A stretch of DNA of 64,000 nucleotides from Protula sp. h YS-2021 (lineage: Eukaryota; Annelida; Polychaeta; Sabellida; Serpulidae): assembly GCA_949752745.1 (NCBI GenBank), contig OX457031.1, positions 40,459,502-40,523,501 of the forward strand, in the 5' to 3' direction. The notes under the pieces were generated by a model. That model had not been told where the DNA came from. It did no database searches and was given only the letters and a program-made list of their open reading frames with translations. Positions 57,095 to 64,000 of the stretch are shown piece by piece (the stretch's first letter is position 1; every line of letters begins with the position of its first letter). The position numbers and the translations under genes are program-made.

Positions 57095-57124
57095 GGTAAG
57101 AGCGAGAGAGAGAGAGCGAGAGAA

Positions 57125-57179
<55 letters not shown>

Positions 57180-57215
57180 AAGAGAGAGAGGGAGAGAGTG
57201 AGAGAGTGAGAAGGG
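57095..57215. repeat. (GA)n microsatellite
   Basis: About 120 bp of GAGAGA with a few interruptions. It yields a spurious Arg/Glu-rich frame. Confidence 0.95.
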
Positions 57216-57360
57216 GTATAGCTTTATGCCTTTTCCGTCTTCAAGAGCTGTTGTGTAATGATATTGTCGAGATCGTCACTTTATACATCCTTCGTGTGAT
57301 TGATATTTGCCGTTTGCATATTTTCAGTAAGGGTAGCTTACAGGCCCTTTCTTCTTGAAA

Positions 57361-60300
57361 GGGACAGGGCCCAAGTATTTGTAATGGGTGGAGCCTTCCA
57401 TTATAAGATGGTTGCGCATATGGTTAACCCTGGAGCCATCCTAGCTCATGGGTTTAAGATTCTGTGCAGTTGAAGGCTATCCCTTGATATGCATATTCTT
57501 GGGGATAGGTAGTTACACAAGGGAAGCACCTCCTCTATTGGCTCTACCTATCTGTTAGTTATACCATTGCTAGCCCCGTAAGTTTTGCTCCACACAAGTT
57601 ATTCTTGTGCATTTTCCTGTTAATGATGTATTGGACTATTATGTTATGGCGAAGTAAAAGTTACTTGAGACTTTTAATCACATTTCTAGCTAGTTTAAAA
57701 GTTAAAATTCAACTTTTGTTTACTGGTCGTATCGCAGTTTTGAGTCACGTTTAAGTGTGGAGATAAGCCGACGATGGCTTTTACGAAGTACGTCGTTTTG
57801 TTTTGTAAAATGTGTTTACGCGTAAAAGCGTAGTTCGCATTCTGCAACTTTGGGGATTCGCTATTGCCGGCTTTTCTGAGAAAGTCATGCAGACAGCTGG
57901 TTTTTATACAAGTCTTCTGGTCTAAAAAGTAGGATTTACTGCTGTTATATAGCGGAGAAAAAACGTTCCATTGTTTCAAACATGAAGTGAAGAGTTCAAC
58001 TGTTCCTATTTTTGTCCATGCACAACTGTGCTACAATACGTTTTTTAATAGAAACTGCAACATAACTTCTCCTTGCCAAACAATACAGCAGATGTACCGA
58101 TTTTAAGCGCAGGTATAAGCAGTATACGTTCGGGCTAAACATGTATGTTGGCTATCTTGTATACTAGTCACTACATTCGCTCTGTAAATTGTATAACTTT
58201 TTAATAATTTTGTCTAGCTTCTGTTAAGATCTCTAATCTATTAGATGTTGCATTAATACACGATGGTCTACAAATCTTTTTTTAGCATGCTACATCAAGG
58301 TATCGACATCATATATATGATCTTTGTCAGTTCCATTAAGTAAAAGTATGTTACTATATTAATAGACAAAACTAATTTATTTGAAAGACAAGGCTGTTCA
58401 TAGCTATGCTTGCCAAATACCAAAAATGAGAGTTTCTTGCCGTCAGTAAGTAGCTCTTAAGCACATTTTGAGTAGGTTGTCAGTTACTGCCGTTCTGTGA
58501 ACACTTTGCAAGGGTACTTAGCGCTCTAATCGCAAATGATATGGCATTTGTATGAATGGAGTGACGACTATCTCCGTTCGTTTGGGTTTAGAAATGACAA
58601 AATATGCTGATTTGCCGCACTACAGGGCAAGCAACGCTGTTATTTCATCCCGTCGTAACCCCTAAAAGAAGCCGGTCGGAAATCAGATAATTATGCATTA
58701 TTTTTATATTTAACACTTGGCAAGTCGATGACATGCAAAGAGTATGCTGACGTTGCCTTTGCTTCTTCCTAAACCACTATCAAAATGCGAAGCCAAAACA
58801 ATGATTTTTATCTTGAACTGCAAAGCGTAAGGGCTGCAGCAGCATTTGCAAACCTCTCGCATCTACTAACAGCCACAATATGCATTACACAGATGTGTGC
58901 TTTATGTGCACACGCCAAATACGGTGGGCATAGTGAAATTGTTGCGCTGGTTTCACAAGAAAGACTTAAATCTTACCTGGTTATTTCAAGTACACTGAAT
59001 ATTCATATAACTTTTTAGCTTCAGCTGGGCACTATACTTTGAGAGGCTGGGAGAGGTGCCGTTTCATACCCTAAGCAACAAAGAGTTCGAACTGGCAAAA
59101 ACATTTTTGAAAGGTTTCGAAATCTGAAAAACATGATCTATGAAAAGGAAAAGCAAATCAAAATCAGGCTGATAAGTTTTTAAAATTTTACTCGAAGAGA
59201 GAAAGTGATTTCAAAAATATACTATTATTTAGTCTTTTAGTATTTCGCCTTGAGAAATATATTCTCGCAATTTAAATATGATGTTAAAAAATCACAAAAA
59301 TAATATGCTATATGAAGGCACATTACACTTTTTTATTATTGGTATATTATGCAAAAACTATTACATAACTGTTATGTTCTAGAACTAGGTTTTTCAGCTC
59401 GTCGAAACAGTACAAATCAGCAAAAAGTGTTATTAAATATGTCATAGGCTTATCTAGTTGTCCGTTGTGTATGCAACGTATAATGTTTAAATATTTAAAA
59501 AATGCATTTTCCTAAAACCAACTTTTATTTTGACGCAACATGTGAGGACGTAAATGATTGCTTCAAGAAAGGATCAATTTTTGCAAGTTTTTTTTCAAGT
59601 TCGAGCTACATTTTTACTGAGAAACCCTTGGCTTACAAATGTGATATAAATACAAATTATACGTGGGTACACATTATATACAACTCCAAAGTAAAATCTA
59701 AAGGGTCAGCCATTTTGGTGCAAAATAGTGATCCTTTCACGAAGCAGACGTCTATGCTCCTGAGAGTCGATTTATTAGCGATTACTGAATAAACCCTACC
59801 GAACTGTATCTGTCATCTGCCAAGATCTATGAGTTTTTTCATGACAGTTCTTTCGTAGTCATCCAAAATACGCATCAAACGAATTATAAACATCAGCTTA
59901 ACAATCAGAGAGAAGGGCGTGAAATAGTAACTAAATTTAATAAGGGCTAGGATTGTGCAAAGGCAAGAGTTTCAAATGTGGACATATCAAAACTGAAAGG
60001 TGACGCAATAACCAGTGTTATAGGTGTGTGATGTAAATACATCAACAGTTAAGATAAAGAGTAGAATATTAACCGAACAGTATGACAAACATCATAACAA
60101 TTTAAGGAAAGTTTCAGCGACCATGTGAGCTGCGGTCAGTAGAGATACAAGTGTCTGAAACAGCATACTTGTGCAGGCACGTGTTAAGACAGTCCAAGCC
60201 ATAGATTTTTCATACAATGTGGCAGAATGGCAAGAATTAATTTGCTATGCACCCGCCAGAAAAGTTACAACTGCTTGACCAATAAGAAACATAAAGACTA

Positions 60301-62560
60301 ATATATTTTAATAATTTGCTTCAATGTTCAAACAATTTTGGTAAATTGGTATATTGGTATCCGGTATCCGCTTAAGTCTCTCAAGTTCTAACTATCCTTT
60401 TATATGTAGAGATATGCATTAAAAAGGCAGATCAACGCAAATTAAACTATGAAAATAATATAAAATATTATATAATAAAAACCATACAATATTCTTTAAC
60501 TAATTTGGAAACATTTTTTACTATGTCTTCGAAAAGCCAACAGTTTCTAACAAGCCTTGTGCAAATGTTTTGTTTTCAGGTCCTATTTAGTACCGAGACT
60601 TCACACGTTACAAAAAATTAAGGTATTAATGTGTCTGTTTTAACGCAACTTGTTTGATCTAGTTTAAAACGCTGCGGAGACGAGATGCTAGGTTTGTTAT
60701 TTATACCAATTAATCTTTTGGTTTTGAAGGTTTGCATTCCACTTTTTTTTATTTTGGTGGAAGTGTACTTGATGTTATTTCCGCTGTCCCTGCGAAATGC
60801 TAACGGTTAAATGAAAAACGTGTGCACTATCCTAGAAGTAGATATTGCGCTTTGATGTGTAGACTTTTCACTCAGGGCAATCCCTATACTTTCAAACAAC
60901 AGACTTTTCATTAGCGACATGGTTCATCATGTGAAAATGCACCTTTGCTCAGCATCTTCCCGACTGCAATTGCAGACAACGGTTTGCAATTTGATTGCCA
61001 ACTTAATTTTGCTACCAGTAACCAATTTTGTAACCAAAATTTTTGAGTAACTTTTGAGTAATTATCAGCATCGCCACCAGCTTAAAATCTTTATTCATCT
61101 CGACTCAATCGCATTTTCTTTCCACTGCCAGAATAATTTGTTGTATTTGTAAATGCAAAAATCCTCTCTGATTGGTCGAGAGGTGTTTAACATATCTGAC
61201 TCTGAAACAGTTAACAAAACTGCTACATGGCTTAGAAACCCGTATTTTTTATTGCGAATTCAGTTGACAGTGACGTTTTAGTTTCGTTCAGCATCATCCG
61301 ACATCTTTAGAGTGTTTGCAAATCGTTAAGTATTCCTAGGCCCTTTTAAAACTCTTTTAATTTTGCAATAAAATAATAAACTAAAATATAAACACAACCG
61401 GTTTACAAGGACGAAGCATTGCTTACAACACATAAACGCCACCGACAGTATTTTCTAGCGATGTTCGTAACTACTCAAGACCATGACGAAAGGCAATGAC
61501 GTAGTGCGTGTTGCATCAGTACTGGATCACTGACAACATGGCACAAATCCGTTATTTTAACCTCCTGTGGCTAAAAAAATGCAATAAAACAATTATTATA
61601 CAGTTAGAAGTCATATGCAATTTTGTTCATCTTCTATGTCCTAACTATATCACAATTGCATATGTTTTATATCGACTAAACGCTTATTGAAGGGGACAAC
61701 AACAGACATTTTGACATGAATGTATATGAAAACAAAACTTTCTAATGACAAAAAGATATTCTAGAGTAACAGGAAACAGAAGAGGTTCTACCGCAGTAAC
61801 AATTCCCAAAGGCAGTTCAGTAATTATGTAAAATGTGGGCCATAGTATAAGATATTTCCTTCAACAAGATATTTCCTAAAGTTGTGCCTTTGAGCAAAAG
61901 TCCCGCTATTAGATTAAGGTTAAGCGCATAGGCAGTCGTTCTGGCCCTTCCTATAGACGCTTTACCCCCAACATGGTGATAACAGTTCACAAGAGTTGTT
62001 TGGAGACTGCTAGATTCTTTTTCTGGCAACGGTATAGTGATATTAGTAACAGCACGTCGCCTGCTCGTCACAAAGTGTTTAGTGGATTGCGCTAAAATTT
62101 GGTTTCTTTTGTAGTCTTCCAACCATTGGCAAAATGACGGCAATTTTCATTTTTTCATAGCCATTTTTCAAAATACTCCTCCCAGAGGTGTAAGCAGATT
62201 GTTTGCAAAATTGTATGACTTTTTATCCAGTTTCCCTTGAAAAAGTACGTGTTTGGTGAACTGGAAAATGCTATTGATTTATTCAGTGTTAGTTTACAAG
62301 TCTACAACTTTGATCTCAGATTTCTTTCAAATTTATATAGCAGACCTTGATAAATCCTCGCTTCAAAGACTACCTTTTCTCGAGCCTCTCAGAGGAGTTG
62401 TCTATTTGATGATTTACTAAAAACTCCAATGTAGAACCTTCATATGTTGACAAAATGCACAGTTCTTACTGTATCGTTAAGCACATTTCTTAAAAGCTTG
62501 AATACTTCGTTAATTAGACATAGGCTGATCTCAACGCCCGTGGAAATTGTTGAAGTATAT
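57361..62560. other. Intergenic DNA without recognised genes
   Basis: AT-rich. Short frames at 58785-59018 and 59502-59792 show no domain, no supporting splice structure and no similarity I recognise. No repeat family identified. Confidence 0.5.
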
Positions 62561-62584
62561 ACGCTGTATATATGTATTACGACA

Positions 62585-63140
62585 CGCTCCAAGTAACAAT
62601 GCACTCCCGTATAAAGAAATGACAGGAGAGCGCCAGAGTTCTCAAATCGATAACGAAATGAATTAACAATCCACGGCGAAATTACAACGAGCGCCACAGG
62701 TATAAGCCAAACCCTTTCATGCTTTGCGTGACAAGTGTCACAAATGGGCTGGGAAGTATCCGGAAGGGAAAAACACTTATTTCGTCCTGATTAGCCATGA
62801 AAGCCACATACATGACGTTATGTGTGTGTGTGTGTGTGTGTGTTATGTTAGCCATTCAAACACACACCGAGTGAAAATGTACTCCCGAATAAAGACATGA
62901 TAAGAAAATTTGGCGTAACATACAAGCTAACATGACGTATGAAACTTCGCTAGACACATTCACTCGAACGTCAGTTTTATAAGCCAACCTGACTGACGAA
63001 ACCCTTTTGCTCTGCGTAACGGAAGCTGCTCTGTAACATACAGGCATAGTTACAGTGCAGGGAGTATCTGAGAGGTAAAAAAGAAAGTTTATTTCTGCTA
63101 TGTTAGGCTTTCAAATGCATGATTACGTGTGTTTGTGTCA
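62585..63140. repeat. Degenerate ~280-bp tandem duplication
   Basis: The first half (CTCCCGTATAAAGAAATGAC ... AACCCTTTCATGCTTTGCGT ... TATCCGGAAGGGAAAAA) parallels the second (CTCCCGAATAAAGACATGAT ... AACCCTTTTGCTCTGCGTAA ... TATCTGAGAGGTAAAAA). A (GT)n microsatellite (62819-62842) lies between. Confidence 0.55.
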
Positions 63141-63168
63141 TAACAGAGGCAGACCCTTGGGCTCGTGT

Positions 63169-63267
63169 GCTTTCTATTAGATTCGGACACTGCTGGAATG
63201 CCAATGAACTCACTACTACGCGTTTCGTTAACATGTTTTCCACGCGTGTCCGAATCTAATACAAAGC
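63169..63267. repeat. 22-bp inverted repeat with ~55-bp loop
   Basis: GCTTTCTATTAGATTCGGAC (63169) is matched by the reverse complement of GTCCGAATCTAATACAAAGC (to 63267); 21 of 22 positions pair. It could form a hairpin or be the short termini of a tiny MITE. Confidence 0.7.
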
Positions 63268-63540
63268 GCCTACCCCCACGTTCAATAAAGTGCATAGTCA
63301 ATTTATAAACCTATAATTGAGAGCAAATATTATATTTCTCAAGCTCTGCTCCATAAAAATAAACAGCAGGTAAAAAAAAGAAGAATGAGCATTATGTCCA
63401 TGGTAAAAGCGAAGTTAGGAGAATGCTACAAATTAAATAAAAACTATGTGGAAGAGAACCTGCTGGGGCAGCAGTGCTATAAAATTTCAATACGTATAAT
63501 AGGTGGTAGCATTTTGAAAAATTGAAACACTTAAAAATGA

Positions 63541-63600
63541 TGCCCGGTGAGACTTAAACGCGGGACCCCCGGCTCCTCAAGTAAGCGCGTTACCGTAGGA
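63541..63600 (-). repeat. Possible tRNA-derived SINE fragment
   Basis: On the minus strand GGTAACGCGCTTACTTGAGG followed by GGGTCCCGCGTTTAAGTCTC resembles tRNA A- and B-box regions, without a complete cloverleaf. Confidence 0.3.
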
Positions 63601-64000
63601 GTTTTCAAAATTTTGTGTTTTTTGGCCACTATTTTTTAGCATTTTTTATTCAATTGGACGCTTTTGGCCAATGTTTTCGCCAAATCACTCAACAAAACAT
63701 GGGCCTGATGGAGAAACATTTCGATAACATTTCAAAGCGATCAGACTGGATTTGTAGTATGAATAGCATTTTTTGTGTTTTCAGACAATTAGCAGTACTT
63801 GGGCCAACATTTCAAAAGAAAAATAACAGAAAACTGTGTGAAGGACTGCCTTGGCAACATTCCTGCCAAATTTAAAAAAATAATCGCACCAGAAAAGTAG
63901 AGTGGTAGTACTCTGAAAAATTGTTTTACATACACACGTAAGGGATGACGGGTGGTTCACAAGTGATCGGAATAGCTCACGGACCAGAACCAAAACACGT

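Noticed and set aside
57089..57358. 89-codon Arg/Glu-rich frame
   Set aside because: Translation of a (GA)n microsatellite.
59502..59792. 96-codon plus-strand frame
   Set aside because: No recognisable domain, no signal peptide, AT-rich composition equal to the surroundings; compatible with chance.

Overview
The window is metazoan nuclear DNA: AT-rich, intron-dense and full of dispersed repeats, minisatellites and homopolymer C/G runs. One host gene dominates it. This is a fibrillar procollagen alpha chain on the minus strand, with its start codon at 45490 and exons running leftward until the gene leaves the window at position 1, inside the C-propeptide (COLFI) domain. The protein order is signal peptide, von Willebrand factor C (VWC) module, short N-propeptide helix, N-telopeptide, 1062-residue main triple helix, C-telopeptide and COLFI domain, which is the layout of clade A fibrillar collagens. 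An Ala in place of Gly at helix residue 598, together with the style of the repeats, suggests a lophotrochozoan, most likely a mollusc. The species cannot be named from the sequence alone.

Layout. 1-3228 holds three COLFI exons separated by minisatellite-bearing introns. 5264-5521 holds two tandem 81-bp copies of the C-telopeptide exon. The 9.5-kb intron 5522-14987 contains a complete BEL/Pao LTR retrotransposon (6388-13950) in antisense to the collagen gene; it has near-identical LTRs and a 5-bp target duplication, but its pol frame is broken twice. 14988-31248 carries 26 helix exons, mostly in 9-bp-multiple (54/108/162) sizes. 31691-32941 carries the N-telopeptide, the minor helix and a linker. 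38167-38355 is the VWC exon, sitting between roughly 500-bp inverted repeats in the two large flanking introns. 45394-45490 is the signal-peptide exon. I traced 35 exon positions plus one duplicate, and all splice phases agree.

45.5-64 kb, upstream of the gene, shows no convincing host gene. It contains minisatellites (a 57-bp array at 50 kb and a ~137-bp array at 51.5-52.2 kb that is inverted relative to one in collagen intron 1), a ~1-kb Mutator-like element encoding a FLYWCH zinc finger, MITEs, SINE-like tRNA-derived segments and microsatellites.

The strongest points for follow-up are the duplicated C-telopeptide exons (candidate mutually exclusive exons), the frame-neutral VWC exon between long inverted repeats, the Gly598Ala break, the absence of two C-propeptide cysteines normally used for interchain bonds, and a group of elements whose termini are built from ~15-bp units beginning GGACA.
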